A stretch of 64,000 nucleotides of DNA. It comes from Methylomonas methanica MC09. GTDB taxonomy: Bacteria; Pseudomonadota; Gammaproteobacteria; Methylococcales; Methylomonadaceae. The stretch covers positions 496,001-560,000 of the forward strand of contig NC_015572.1 in NCBI RefSeq assembly GCF_000214665.1, in the 5' to 3' direction. This document shows positions 17,983-26,694 of the stretch, piece by piece. The notes beneath the pieces are model-generated. The model was not told the origin of the DNA and made no database searches. It was given only the letters and a program-made list of their open reading frames with translations. The translations under genes were made by a program, and so were the position numbers. Numbering within the stretch: position 1 is the stretch's first letter; each line of letters begins with the position of its first letter.

Positions 17983-18725
17983 AGGCCTCGCATCAGGCTG
18001 GCGCCGTGTTGCTTCAGCCACTGGCGGTGCTGTAAATAATCCGGCTGATGCGCGGCCACTAATTGCCAAAAATCCCTGGAATGGTTTTTATGTCGGATGT
18101 GGCAGAGCTCGTGTACCACCACATATTCCATGATCACCGGCGGCGCTAAAATCAACAGCCAGTTCAAGTTAATGTCGTTATGCGGGCCGCAGCTGCCCCA
18201 ACGGCTTTTTTGGGTTTTTATTCTAAGGCTGCGGGGAGTCAGGCCATGGGTTGAGCTGTGTTTTTTTATCCATTGCTCGGCCAGATGCCGTGTATGTAGC
18301 TTCATCCAGGATTCCAGCGCGGCTCTTATGTGCTCGGAACGGCCATCCGCGATTGCTTCCGGAAAATACACCAGAAAGTGTTCCCCTGTGAATTGCACGC
18401 GTATACGTTTGGCTGTAGTCGGTTTGACGGTTAGCGGAATCTGTCGGCCTTGAAATGGCACCATGGCGCCGCTGATATAAGCGGCCGGTGCGAGTGAAGG
18501 TTGGTTTCGCGCGCTATGCCGGACGCGTTTGAGGGCATCCCGAATCCAGGCATGCTGCGCGGCGACAAAAGCGTGAATACGTTGTTCCGAAATTTTTAAC
18601 GGCGCCACTACTTCAATTTTATCCGCCGAGACCACGATACGGGTTTTTTGCGCGCGTCCGCTACGGCGTATTTGATAATTGATGGGATCTTCGTTAGCTG
18701 AAGATGCTTTAGGATGCCGGTTCAA
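17979..18725 (-). CDS. YgjP-like zinc metallopeptidase (M48-type HExxH)
   Basis: The 248-residue protein belongs to the YgjP/DUF45 family, which has a zincin-like core. The catalytic HExxH is H205-E-L-C-H209, with H215 and the following SRDFW in the expected downstream position; RIKTQKSRWGSCG is the conserved segment before it. No signal peptide, so a cytosolic enzyme. Its start overlaps the truncated haemoglobin gene by 17 bases and its stop overlaps the thioredoxin gene, so the three are likely translated from one message. Physiological substrate is unknown. Confidence 0.87.
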   Translation of the reverse strand: MNRHPKASSANEDPINYQIRRSGRAQKTRIVVSADKIEVVAPLKISEQRIHAFVAAQHAWIRDALKRVRHSARNQPSLAPAAYISGAMVPFQGRQIPLTVKPTTAKRIRVQFTGEHFLVYFPEAIADGRSEHIRAALESWMKLHTRHLAEQWIKKHSSTHGLTPRSLRIKTQKSRWGSCGPHNDINLNWLLILAPPVIMEYVVVHELCHIRHKNHSRDFWQLVAAHQPDYLQHRQWLKQHGASLMRGL

Positions 18726-19119
18726 TGCTGTCGCTCGGTTCCTGATTGATCATGTGAGTGGCCAATTGTTGTAATGCTGTTTGAATATTGCTGTGCAAGC
18801 GCGGGTCCATGGGAATTTCCGCCAGCGCCTTATTCATGCACAACATCCATTGATCGCGTTCGGATGGACCGATTTTGAACGGGAAGTGGCGCATGCGCAG
18901 CATGGGGTGGCCAAATTCTTCGATAAACAAATTGGGGCCGCCCAGCCAGCCGGACAAAAATTTGAATAACTTATCCTTGGCCGAGGCCAGACTGGGTTGG
19001 TGCATGGCGCGTATGCCTTGCGCTTCCGGCAAAATGTCCATATAAAAATAAAATCGATCCACCAGGCTGTGGATGGCCGATTCTCCGCCTATAAAGTCAT
19101 AGGGCGTTTCTGCTGACAT
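18709..19119 (-). CDS. Group II truncated haemoglobin
   Basis: A 136-residue globin of the 2-on-2 fold. Expected features include the YDFIGGESAIHSLVDRFY opening with tyrosines in the B helix, the RMRHFPF segment with proximal histidine H78, and RDQWMLCM with the group II tryptophan W91. Such haemoglobins bind O2, NO or peroxide and are linked to redox or NO detoxification; the actual ligand is not deducible. It is the first gene of an overlapping trio with a metallopeptidase and a thioredoxin. Confidence 0.92.
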   Translation of the reverse strand: MSAETPYDFIGGESAIHSLVDRFYFYMDILPEAQGIRAMHQPSLASAKDKLFKFLSGWLGGPNLFIEEFGHPMLRMRHFPFKIGPSERDQWMLCMNKALAEIPMDPRLHSNIQTALQQLATHMINQEPSDSIEPAS

Positions 19120-19242
19120 AGGTATTTACGCTCTTTGGGGTGTTTGTTGTTTATACTAACAGGATGGATGGCAATTTTAAGGAAACTCTTCGAAGCTTGC
19201 ACAGTCCTATTGATTACTTATTTTTATTTGGAGGACATTATC

Positions 19243-19908
19243 ATGCGTTTAAATACCGCCGTTCGTTCGGAAGCCGGCATTTTGGAGACTAACAAAGTTC
19301 TCAGAAACACTTATATGTTGTTGTCGATGACTTTATTGTTCAGTGCGGCCATGGCTGCGATGGCCATGGCGTTGGATTTACCCCATCCGGGTTTGATAAT
19401 CACGCTGGTCGGTTATTTTGGCCTGTTGTTTTTGACGGGTAAATTCAGTAACAGCGCCTGGGGTATTGTATTTGTATTTGCTCTGACCGGTTTCATGGGG
19501 ATGACGTTAGGGCCGATTTTGAACATGTATGTGCAGGCCTTTAGTAATGGAAGCGAATTGATTCTGACCGCTCTGGGCGGGACCGGCGCAATTTTTTTGG
19601 GTTTGTCGGCTTATGCATTGACAACCCGTAAGGATTTCAGCTTTATGGCCGGCTTTTTGATGGTTGGTGTGTTGGTGGCGTTTTTGGCCGGTCTGGGTGC
19701 GATCGTATTTTCAATACCTGCTTTGACACTGGCAGTCTCGGCCATGTTTATTTTGCTGATGTCCGGCATGATTTTGTATCAAACCAGCGAAATCATCCAT
19801 GGTGGAGAAACCAACTACATATTGGCAACCGTGTCTCTTTACGTGTCGTTGTATAACTTGTTCACCAGTTTATTGCAGCTGTTGGGCGTGTTTGGCGGCG
19901 ATGACTAA
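19243..19908 (+). CDS. yccA: Bax inhibitor-1 / YccA family membrane protein
   Basis: A seven-helix inner-membrane protein, 221 residues, of the BI-1/TMBIM family; E. coli YccA interacts with FtsH. The N-terminus RLNTAVRSEAGILETNKVLRNTYMLLS is typical for the group, and the remainder is almost continuous hydrophobic helices with ALTGFMGMTLGP and YQTSEIIHGGETNYI motifs. The ATG at 19243 has a GGAGG site; the frame extends 36 residues upstream without similarity. A strong intrinsic terminator follows 16 bases after the stop. Confidence 0.92.
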   Translation: MRLNTAVRSEAGILETNKVLRNTYMLLSMTLLFSAAMAAMAMALDLPHPGLIITLVGYFGLLFLTGKFSNSAWGIVFVFALTGFMGMTLGPILNMYVQAFSNGSELILTALGGTGAIFLGLSAYALTTRKDFSFMAGFLMVGVLVAFLAGLGAIVFSIPALTLAVSAMFILLMSGMILYQTSEIIHGGETNYILATVSLYVSLYNLFTSLLQLLGVFGGDD

Positions 19909-19924
19909 GCAAACGGCTTAAATT

Positions 19925-19953
19925 AAAAAGCCCGGCACTGCCGGGCTTTTTTT
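19925..19953. terminator. Bidirectional intrinsic terminator
   Basis: Perfect GC-rich hairpin AGCCCGGC-ACT-GCCGGGCT with an A-run before and a T-run after, between the convergent yccA and rlpA genes; it can serve both strands. Confidence 0.9.
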
Positions 19954-19973
19954 ATGAGGTAAAAAGTCAAACT

Positions 19974-20375
19974 TTAAGTATTTTTTAAAATTTCAATTTT
20001 TACCTTCGTGAGGCCGGCTTTAATAAAGCCGAGCTCTTTAGCTGCTTTTTTCGATAAATCAATTAACCGTTTGTTGGATCTGTGCATCCGGTCGTTGACT
20101 TTAACAATCACGCTACGATTGTTTTTTAGGTTGGTTACTCGTAATCGCGTGCCCAAGGGTAACGAATTATGAGCGGCGGTCAAACTGTTTTTATCATAGA
20201 CTTCGCCACTTGTAGTGGTTCGACCATGATACTTGTCATTGTAATAAGACGCGACACCGGCTTTACGGAGCTGTGCGACGTCTGGCCTGTCGGCTTTGGC
20301 AAGACTGAATGAGTAAAAGGACATCAACGAAATGGAGAGTATGGTTTTAAGTAACCACCTGTTTCTCTTTCGCAT
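19974..20375 (-). CDS. rlpA: RlpA-like septal ring lytic transglycosylase
   Basis: A short RlpA: N-terminal signal peptide (about 1-29, LLKTILSISLMSFYSFSLAKA) followed by a double-psi beta-barrel domain with GVASYYNDKYHGRTTTSGE, TAAHNSLPLGTRLRVTN and VNDRMHRSNKRLIDLSKKAA. RlpA cleaves denuded glycan strands in the septum. At 133 residues it lacks the SPOR domain of the longer forms and no lipobox is evident, so it may be soluble in the periplasm. An AGGAGG-like site precedes the ATG. Confidence 0.9.
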   Translation of the reverse strand: MRKRNRWLLKTILSISLMSFYSFSLAKADRPDVAQLRKAGVASYYNDKYHGRTTTSGEVYDKNSLTAAHNSLPLGTRLRVTNLKNNRSVIVKVNDRMHRSNKRLIDLSKKAAKELGFIKAGLTKVKIEILKNT

Positions 20376-20568
20376 CCTCTACCTCCTTACATTAAGTAAT
20401 TGATAAAAGGAGTGTTCAGGTTACCCCAGGAAAGGTGCTTTGGCAATCTTTTTCGTGGCTTTTGGGCATCATGTGTTGCCGTTTAGCCACTAAAGTATAG
20501 GGTTTAATTGCTTTCAGCCCAATTGAAACGGGGGATGTCGGTGTTTTTGGTGATCGTGAAAATAAGGC

Positions 20569-20931
20569 TTAAAAAAAAGCAAATATTGTTTTATTGACGG
20601 CAATTTCAACCATAAAAACCAAACAAACGAGTGCGCCGCTTGCTGCCAGCCAGCGTTGGAGGCCATGTTTACGCATGCTAAGCATGCCTAGGCCAATATA
20701 AGCAATCAAAATCAATCCTTTAGCTATAAGCCAGTCGTGATCGGCATGTAACCATCTGCCTTGAATGAGCAGCGCTATACCGGTTAGCAACAGTAAGCTG
20801 TCAATAAAATGGGGTGTAAATTTTAACCATTTTTTTTGCAATAGCATGGGGTTGAATTCGGCAAGCAATACGCGCCCGGTGAAGCTGATAAAAACCAGGG
20901 CTACCAGTAAAATATGCACATATTTGAACAT
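20569..20931 (-). CDS. SirB2-like membrane protein
   Basis: The 120-residue protein has four predicted membrane helices and the SirB2 family opening FKYVHILLVALVFISFTGR, then a conserved PHFIDSLLLLTGIAL segment. The family was first seen next to the invasion regulator sirA locus in Salmonella, but its biochemical role is unknown; it is related to the DUF420/CopD-like haem-membrane folds only weakly. It sits 12 bases after the dctM stop on the same strand and could be the last gene of that operon. Confidence 0.85.
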   Translation of the reverse strand: MFKYVHILLVALVFISFTGRVLLAEFNPMLLQKKWLKFTPHFIDSLLLLTGIALLIQGRWLHADHDWLIAKGLILIAYIGLGMLSMRKHGLQRWLAASGALVCLVFMVEIAVNKTIFAFF

Positions 20932-20943
20932 GGTTTTCGAGCC

Positions 20944-22227
20944 TTAGGGCGCTAGAAACCATAGGCTAAGCCACGGAATATAAGTGATGACAAACACGGC
21001 GATCAGCAATATCAGCATGAAGGGCAAGGTGGCTCGGTAAAGTTCGGTGATGGATTTGTTGAAACGATAGCTGGCAATGAACAGATTCATACCCACCGGC
21101 GGAGTCAAATAACCGATCTGCATGTTGGCCAGAAAGATGATGCCAAGATGTATGGGGTGTATGCCGTAGCTGATTGCAATCGGCACTATAAGCGGTACTA
21201 CAATTACCAGAGCCGAAAAAATATCCAAAATGGCGCCCAACACCAGCAAAAACAGGTTCAACAGCAGTAAAAAACTGAGTTTGTCGTTGACATGTTCCTT
21301 AACCCATTCGAATAGATGCATGGGTACTTCGGCGTCGATCAAATAATTGGTGAAGGCCATCGATACCCCGAGAATCAGCAAAATGCCGCCCAGCATCTGC
21401 ATGGCGTCGCTGATGATTTTCGTCAGGCTGGTCAGTTGAATTTCCTTATAAATAAAAGCTTCGATTACCAATACATACAAAGCAGTCGCCGCGGCCACTT
21501 CGGAAATGGCCAGATAACCGCCGAAAATGCCCACCATAATGAACAGTGGCAGAGGCAGTTCCCAGGCGATAGCTTTGATCGAAGCAATGGCTTCAGGCCA
21601 AGTGAATTCGCTTCGGTCTAGTTTGACGCCCCGGTTCGCCCATATTGCCCAAGCCATTAGCAGTGCAATCATTAGCATGCACGGTAGAAAACCCGCCAAG
21701 AACAGCTGAGGCAGCGTGAATTTTTCGCCGATATTCAGCTGTTGCACGATGATGCCGTACAAAATCAGCGGCACCGATGGCGGCAATAACAGCCCTAAAC
21801 TGCCGGATGTGGTAACCAGCCCCAGGCTGAACTTAGCTTGATAACCTTCTTTGACCAGGACCGGCAAAAGCAGGGCGCCCAAGGCGATAATAGTGACGCC
21901 GGAAGCCCCGGTAAAGGCGGTAAAGGCGGCGCAGGTTAACAGTGAAATAATCGCCAGTCCGAACGGCATCCAACCGAACCAGGCTCGGGTGAGACGCAGT
22001 AAGCGTTCCGAGGTGTTGCATTCGGATAATACGTAACCGGCCAGGGTGAATAAAGGCAAGGCGACCAACAGCGGGGTGTTGGCGATACGATAAAGCTCTG
22101 CGGCAATGACGGTAAAGTCAATTTCCGCGCTGTGAAACCCCAGCATGGTAGCCGCGAGTATTACTGCAAATAGCGGTGCGCCCAGTAACAGCATCACCAC
22201 AAGCAGTAGGGCGAGTGCAAGAATCAT
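20944..22227 (-). CDS. dctM: TRAP transporter large permease DctM
   Basis: The 12-helix, 427-residue permease that couples Na+ gradients to solute uptake delivered by DctP. DctM family marks include LLGAPLFAVILAATML at the start, TGASGVTIIALGALLLPVL, TSGSLGLLLPPSVPLILYG, and the C-terminal ANMQIGYLTPPVGMNLFIASYRF. The start codon overlaps the DctQ stop by 4 bases (ATGA), so the two membrane subunits are co-translated. The substrate cannot be read from the permease. Confidence 0.95.
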   Translation of the reverse strand: MILALALLLVVMLLLGAPLFAVILAATMLGFHSAEIDFTVIAAELYRIANTPLLVALPLFTLAGYVLSECNTSERLLRLTRAWFGWMPFGLAIISLLTCAAFTAFTGASGVTIIALGALLLPVLVKEGYQAKFSLGLVTTSGSLGLLLPPSVPLILYGIIVQQLNIGEKFTLPQLFLAGFLPCMLMIALLMAWAIWANRGVKLDRSEFTWPEAIASIKAIAWELPLPLFIMVGIFGGYLAISEVAAATALYVLVIEAFIYKEIQLTSLTKIISDAMQMLGGILLILGVSMAFTNYLIDAEVPMHLFEWVKEHVNDKLSFLLLLNLFLLVLGAILDIFSALVIVVPLIVPIAISYGIHPIHLGIIFLANMQIGYLTPPVGMNLFIASYRFNKSITELYRATLPFMLILLIAVFVITYIPWLSLWFLAP

Positions 22228-22721
22228 GCGTCCGGGTTTGTTTGATTATCCGGCAAGAATGCCGCAAAGCTGTAACGCAGAGCGATCACGAAAAAAGCCA
22301 GCGGGATGATGGCTTCGCACCACCAATTGGGAACGTTGGCGAAAGCCAAGTCGGCATAGTGATACTCCTGCAGCAAAAAGTCGCTGCTGAACAAGGCGGC
22401 GGCAAAGCAGATCAAACCCGTCATGCCGTTGTTCAGGCGCGCCATCAGGTTTTTCCAGCGGGCGGGTAGAAAGCGAACGAAGGCGTCGATGGCCAGATGG
22501 CTTTGCCGGCGGGAACCGATCATCGCGCCCAACATGGCCAGCCAGAGGACGCTGATCCTGGTGTAGGCATCGGCCCACAGCAAGCCGCCGCCAACCACAT
22601 TGCGCATTACCACTTGGGTAACCGCGATTAGTATCAGCGACAGCAGCAGGGTTACCAGTAACAGGGTTTCCGCCTGCAGCAGGAAACGGTGCAATCTGCT
22701 TAGCAGGTTCATGACGCTCAA
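22224..22721 (-). CDS. dctQ: TRAP transporter small permease DctQ
   Basis: A four-helix, 165-residue small TRAP subunit. It has the expected WADAYTRISVLWLAMLGAMIGSRRQSHLAIDAF motif spanning helices 2 and 3 and a final helix of AIIPLAFFVIALRYSF. It forms the membrane complex with DctM. Starts overlap the dctP stop by 4 bases and its stop overlaps dctM, giving a tightly coupled dctPQM set. Confidence 0.94.
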   Translation of the reverse strand: MSVMNLLSRLHRFLLQAETLLLVTLLLSLILIAVTQVVMRNVVGGGLLWADAYTRISVLWLAMLGAMIGSRRQSHLAIDAFVRFLPARWKNLMARLNNGMTGLICFAAALFSSDFLLQEYHYADLAFANVPNWWCEAIIPLAFFVIALRYSFAAFLPDNQTNPDA

Positions 22722-23725
22722 GGTTTGGCTTGGTTTCTGAACTCTTCCAAGTAACGGTGCAGTTCGTCGGTTTTGTCCGGACTCAAGCCGGCGGTTTTTT
22801 CAAATTCGCTGTTGGTGGCGGCGATTTTTTGCCTGAGTTCTTCCGCAGCTTCCGGGGTGGGTTTGACGAATTCAATGCCTTGGTTTTTCAGCGCGGCGAC
22901 GGCTTGCTCATTATCTTCGCGGCTGTGCTGGTCGATTTCCTTAATCACCTTGGCCATGATTTCGCGAACGATTTGTTGGTCGGCGGGGGCGATTTCGTCA
23001 AAAGCCGGTTTATCGATAGCCAGTACCCCAAACAGATACAGCATGGGCAGGTCGGTAACATATTTGATTTTGCTATGCCATTGCAAAGCCAGCGCACCCA
23101 CCGGCGAGCCGGCTACCACATTGATCATGCCGGTTTGCAGTCCCATCAATACATCCCGCAGCGGCAGCGGAATCGGCGAGATATCGAAAGCCTGCAGTGC
23201 GCTGACGGCGATTTTGTTATCGTCCGGTGCCCAGGCTTTCTGGCTGCGCATGTCGGCCAGGGTCCGTATCGGTACGGTGGACATCATGTAAGCAAAGCCC
23301 ACATCGGCGAACCCCAGGGCCACCATGCCGTGTTGCTCCATGCCCTGCATCAGTTCGGCATCCATTTTTTGCCGGACATACTCGACCTCCTGCGCATTTC
23401 TGAATAACAGCACCAGATTGTAAAGTTGTATGTCGGGGTAAACGCCGTTTAATACCCCGCTGGTGACGGCCGCGCCTTGTAATTGGTGCAAGCGCATTTT
23501 CCGCAATACGGTGGCGTCATCCCCCATCACGCCGCCGGGATAAAATTTCAGGCTGACCCGGCCGCCGGTCTGTTTTTCGATTTCTTCTCCGCCGGCACGC
23601 ATCTTTTGCATCCAGTAAGAGCCGTCCGGCGACAGCGTAGCAATTTTGAGGGTCAGCGCGGACGCGGTTTGTCCGCTAAAAAGTAATAGGCCGAAAGCCA
23701 GGGATTTGAATAAGTTCGCTGTCAT
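22718..23725 (-). CDS. dctP: TRAP transporter solute-binding protein DctP (TatP-like)
   Basis: A 335-residue periplasmic binding protein with a cleavable signal (ending ...TASA) and the DctP core (LKIATLSPDGSYWMQKMRAGGEEIE, LPLRDVLMGLQTGMINVVAG). In most DctP proteins a conserved arginine in a RVP-type segment binds the carboxylate of the ligand; here the equivalent stretch appears to read QKAWAPDD, without that arginine. Together with the neighbouring TatT gene this points to the TatP subtype, whose ligand may not be a simple organic acid. The arginine loss is judged by eye, not by alignment. Confidence 0.92.
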   Translation of the reverse strand: MTANLFKSLAFGLLLFSGQTASALTLKIATLSPDGSYWMQKMRAGGEEIEKQTGGRVSLKFYPGGVMGDDATVLRKMRLHQLQGAAVTSGVLNGVYPDIQLYNLVLLFRNAQEVEYVRQKMDAELMQGMEQHGMVALGFADVGFAYMMSTVPIRTLADMRSQKAWAPDDNKIAVSALQAFDISPIPLPLRDVLMGLQTGMINVVAGSPVGALALQWHSKIKYVTDLPMLYLFGVLAIDKPAFDEIAPADQQIVREIMAKVIKEIDQHSREDNEQAVAALKNQGIEFVKPTPEAAEELRQKIAATNSEFEKTAGLSPDKTDELHRYLEEFRNQAKP

Positions 23726-23741
23726 GGGGAGTTAGGTTTCA

Positions 23742-24626
23742 TTAAAAGTAATCGTTGGCGCTATCGAGTAATTGTTGTGCTTGTTGTTGCGCCAGCGTGT
23801 TAATCAACGTCAGGTTCGGGGCGGTGGTCTGGGCGTTAAGGGTAGTTTTTAATAGCTTGTCGTGCAACTCGCGATCGAAAATCATCCGCGCGTAATGCTT
23901 GGCGTATAGCACGTTGATCATCAGATTATGGGGTGACAATTCAAGCGCGCGTTGAAAGTGTTGTTTGGCAAGCTGGGGGTTGCCCCCCAAGGATTCAGGC
24001 AGCAAACTTTCCATCACCGCCAGATAGACATGCGCGCTACCTTCCTTGTAGGTTTCGTCCAGCTCAATGACTTTTTGCATGATTTGTTTGACTTGCGCCA
24101 ATTGCGCTACCGCATTCCAGTCGCTTTTGTTGGCTTGGATCCAGGTCGACCAGGCGGTAGCCAGGCTATAAAGGCTGTCGACGTCGTCATGTTCCGCCTG
24201 CGCCAGCAATGTCGGCATTTCTGTGATGGGTTGTTGCTGCAAATCGCACCAATCCTGTTTATGTAAACAAATGCCGCGTAGCGCGAAATCGAGACCTTTA
24301 CGGCTTAGGCGAGGTTTACGGATAGGGTCGTCCGGCAGCAGGCCCAGGTAGGCCGTGTATAGGTTGGCGGTTGCGAACATCGGGCTTTCGTCATCCCGGT
24401 CGCCGGCCGCCGATGCTTCCAACATCAGCAGATAGGCCGGCAAGGCTTCGGTGACGGTTTCCGGGTCGTTTTGCGCCAAAATCGTGTGCTTAAGGCGTTC
24501 GGAAAAATCGCCGGTTGCGGAACTGACGAAATAGCTGCAGCCGGTCGTGCCGCACAGTACGCTTGATAGTATCAGGGAGCGTAGCGCGCGCGGGACAAGC
24601 AAAGCGGCGTTATTTATTAGACTCAT
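23742..24626 (-). CDS. tatT: TRAP-associated TPR lipoprotein TatT
   Basis: The 294-residue protein has an N-terminal signal with a probable lipobox cysteine in GTTGCSYF and then helical repeats, including EGSAHVYLAVMESLLPESLGGNPQLAKQHFQRALE, typical of TatT. In Treponema, TatT forms a pore-lined trimer that binds the TRAP solute-binding protein TatP. Here it precedes dctP by 16 bases. Its ATG lies inside the last codons of the upstream polyphosphate kinase gene (17-base overlap), so it is translationally coupled to it. Confidence 0.9.
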   Translation of the reverse strand: MSLINNAALLVPRALRSLILSSVLCGTTGCSYFVSSATGDFSERLKHTILAQNDPETVTEALPAYLLMLEASAAGDRDDESPMFATANLYTAYLGLLPDDPIRKPRLSRKGLDFALRGICLHKQDWCDLQQQPITEMPTLLAQAEHDDVDSLYSLATAWSTWIQANKSDWNAVAQLAQVKQIMQKVIELDETYKEGSAHVYLAVMESLLPESLGGNPQLAKQHFQRALELSPHNLMINVLYAKHYARMIFDRELHDKLLKTTLNAQTTAPNLTLINTLAQQQAQQLLDSANDYF

Positions 24627-26106
24627 CGAGCATTTTCTCCAGACATTCGCAATAGGCTTTAATCACTTTGATACGGGCATAATACTTGTCGTTGGCTTCC
24701 ACCAGCAACCAGGGCGATTTACTGGTGCTGGTGCGGGCGATCATTTCATTGACGGCTTTTTGGTAATCGTCCCATTTTTCGCGGTTACGGTAGTCTTCTT
24801 CGGTAATCTTGAATTGTTTGTAGCTGATTTCCTCGCGGCGTTTAAAGCGGGCCAGCTGTTCGTCACGGTCGATATGCAGCCAGAATTTCATGATCACAAT
24901 GCCGTGAGCCAACAGGGCTTCTTCAAAGTTGACGATTTCCGAATAGGCGCGCTGCCACTGACTGGTTTTCGCCATGCCTTCCACGCGTTCCACCAAGACC
25001 CGGCCATACCAGCTACGGTCATAAATGGTCACTTGTCCGGCGCGCGGAATATGCCGCCAGAACCGCCACAGGTAATGGTGGGCGCGTTCCTCGTCCGTCG
25101 GGGCGGCTATGGGTATGACTTGGTAGTGTCGGGCGTCCATGGACTCGGTGAGTCGGCGAATGGCGCCGCCTTTGCCCGCCGCATCCCAACCCTCGAATAC
25201 CAGGATGCTGGATCGATTGGCGGCCAAGGCGTGCCGGCTCAATTCGTTGAGTTTACCCTGGTGTTTTTCCAGCTGCTTTCTGTAATCGGCTTTGTCCAGT
25301 TTCAAGCTCAAGTCCAAAGCGTCCAGCAAATTATACTGTTCGACTTGGCTTTTGGGCGGTTCTTCCTGCTGAGCCGATGCAGCCAGATCGTTTTCATATA
25401 GCTGGATATGCTGTCGAATGCGCTCCAGAACGTGTTGGCCGACCGTCAGGCCGCTGTAACGGTTATCCGAACCTTCCACGATCAACCAGGGCGCGTAGGC
25501 TTTGCTGGTTTCGCTGAGAACCTTTTCGGCCACGCCGATAAAGTCATCGTACAGACCCAGATGCTGCCGGTCCTTATCCGTGACCCGCCAATTTGTGGCG
25601 GGATTTTTGGCCAGCTGTTTCAGGCGCTTGACTTGCATGTCTTTTTTTAGATGTAGCCAGCACTTGATGATTAGCGTGTTGTCGTCCGCCAGCAGCTCTT
25701 CCAGTTGATTGATCTGGTTTAACTCGGTTTGTAAGGCGATATCGTCAATTTTTTGGTAAACCCGCTGGGCGATGGGGTCGCTGTACCAGGAACCGACATA
25801 AACGCCAATCGTGCCTTTGGCCGGTAGCGTGCGCCAGTAGCGCCAAAATTTCGGTCGTTCCCGTTCTTCATCCGTGGGTTCGCTGAGCGCGATCGTGCGC
25901 ATGTAATGCGGGTCCAGCCACTCATTGAGGCGATTGATCACTTCGCCTTTGCCGCCGCCGTCCACGCCGGATATGATGACGATAACCGGAAACGGGCAAC
26001 TTTTAAGGCGGTGTTGTATGGTCAGCAGCTCGGTACGCAATTGCGCGGATTTTTCTTTGTACACCGACTTTTCAACGGTGTGTCCCAATTCGGCGACTTC
26101 AAACAC
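24610..26106 (-). CDS. pap: Polyphosphate:AMP phosphotransferase (PPK2 class II, tandem domain)
   Basis: The 498-residue protein has two PPK2 domains. The first has a P-loop ISGVDGGGKGE (about 46-55) and the second FEGWDAAGKGG (about 304-313); each is followed by PTDEER and a WRFWR or WRYWR segment with the lid-like arginines. Two-domain members phosphorylate AMP to ADP with polyphosphate. Second-domain motifs (YDRSWYGRVLVERVE, FWLHIDRDEQLARF) look intact. It is the first gene of a likely operon with the TRAP system. Confidence 0.93.
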   Translation of the reverse strand: MFEVAELGHTVEKSVYKEKSAQLRTELLTIQHRLKSCPFPVIVIISGVDGGGKGEVINRLNEWLDPHYMRTIALSEPTDEERERPKFWRYWRTLPAKGTIGVYVGSWYSDPIAQRVYQKIDDIALQTELNQINQLEELLADDNTLIIKCWLHLKKDMQVKRLKQLAKNPATNWRVTDKDRQHLGLYDDFIGVAEKVLSETSKAYAPWLIVEGSDNRYSGLTVGQHVLERIRQHIQLYENDLAASAQQEEPPKSQVEQYNLLDALDLSLKLDKADYRKQLEKHQGKLNELSRHALAANRSSILVFEGWDAAGKGGAIRRLTESMDARHYQVIPIAAPTDEERAHHYLWRFWRHIPRAGQVTIYDRSWYGRVLVERVEGMAKTSQWQRAYSEIVNFEEALLAHGIVIMKFWLHIDRDEQLARFKRREEISYKQFKITEEDYRNREKWDDYQKAVNEMIARTSTSKSPWLLVEANDKYYARIKVIKAYCECLEKMLDESNK

Positions 26107-26308
26107 AATGTAAACTCCTGTTTTTTTTGCTTATCACTTTACCGGACAATCAGATTTAAAACACGTTTTGAAATTTTGTTTTGACACAAAACAAAATTGC
26201 GTGTAAAAAATGTCCCGTCGACCAAAAACAATACTAACTTCGACATGCAACTCGAGTTGCTCCCTTTTAGGGTTTTTATTATTACAACAATCAAATGAGG
26301 ATTTAAAA

Positions 26309-26506
26309 ATGGCTGAACAAGAAAAAGATAACACCATGACCGTAGTTATCGCAGTAACTGTGATTGCAATCATCGGCGTTTTCCTGTTGAAACAAGACGA
26401 AACCAAACATTTACAAATGAGCAGCGAAACCACCGCTGCTGCTGAAGCTCAAGTGTTGAAAGGACACAAAGACTTCAACAACGACGTACTGAAGTTAGCA
26501 GAATAA
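26309..26506 (+). CDS. Small single-helix membrane protein, 65 residues
   Basis: Starts MAEQEKDN with a GAGG site 8 bases upstream, has one central membrane helix (TMTVVIAVTVIAIIGVFLL) and a charged C-terminal tail. No family recognised. Codons are strongly biased to preferred ones (for example GAA, AAA, AAC, GTT/GTA, CTG), as in highly expressed genes. A dedicated intrinsic terminator follows. The gene is divergent from pap, with about 200 bases between. These features suggest an abundant microprotein; function unknown. Confidence 0.75.
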   Translation: MAEQEKDNTMTVVIAVTVIAIIGVFLLKQDETKHLQMSSETTAAAEAQVLKGHKDFNNDVLKLAE

Positions 26507-26543
26507 GAAAAGCTACAATAATAATAAATTCTTAGTCAGTATT

Positions 26544-26578
26544 AGCCATCTCTTGCTATTGCAAGGGATGGCTTTTTT
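26544..26578 (+). terminator. Intrinsic terminator of the 65-residue protein gene
   Basis: A 13-base stem beginning AGCCATC, with a TATT loop and one G-T pair, followed by TTTTTT. It lies 38 bases after the stop. Confidence 0.9.
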
Positions 26579-26694
26579 GCGTTTGAAGGGTGTGGTTCTC
26601 TCGTTATTTTGCCCTTTTACATCAGCTTGCCCCGCTCAATATTCTCAGTGCTGTTAAAATGCACGCCTTCCGAAAACTAGCCTAACTGAACAAA

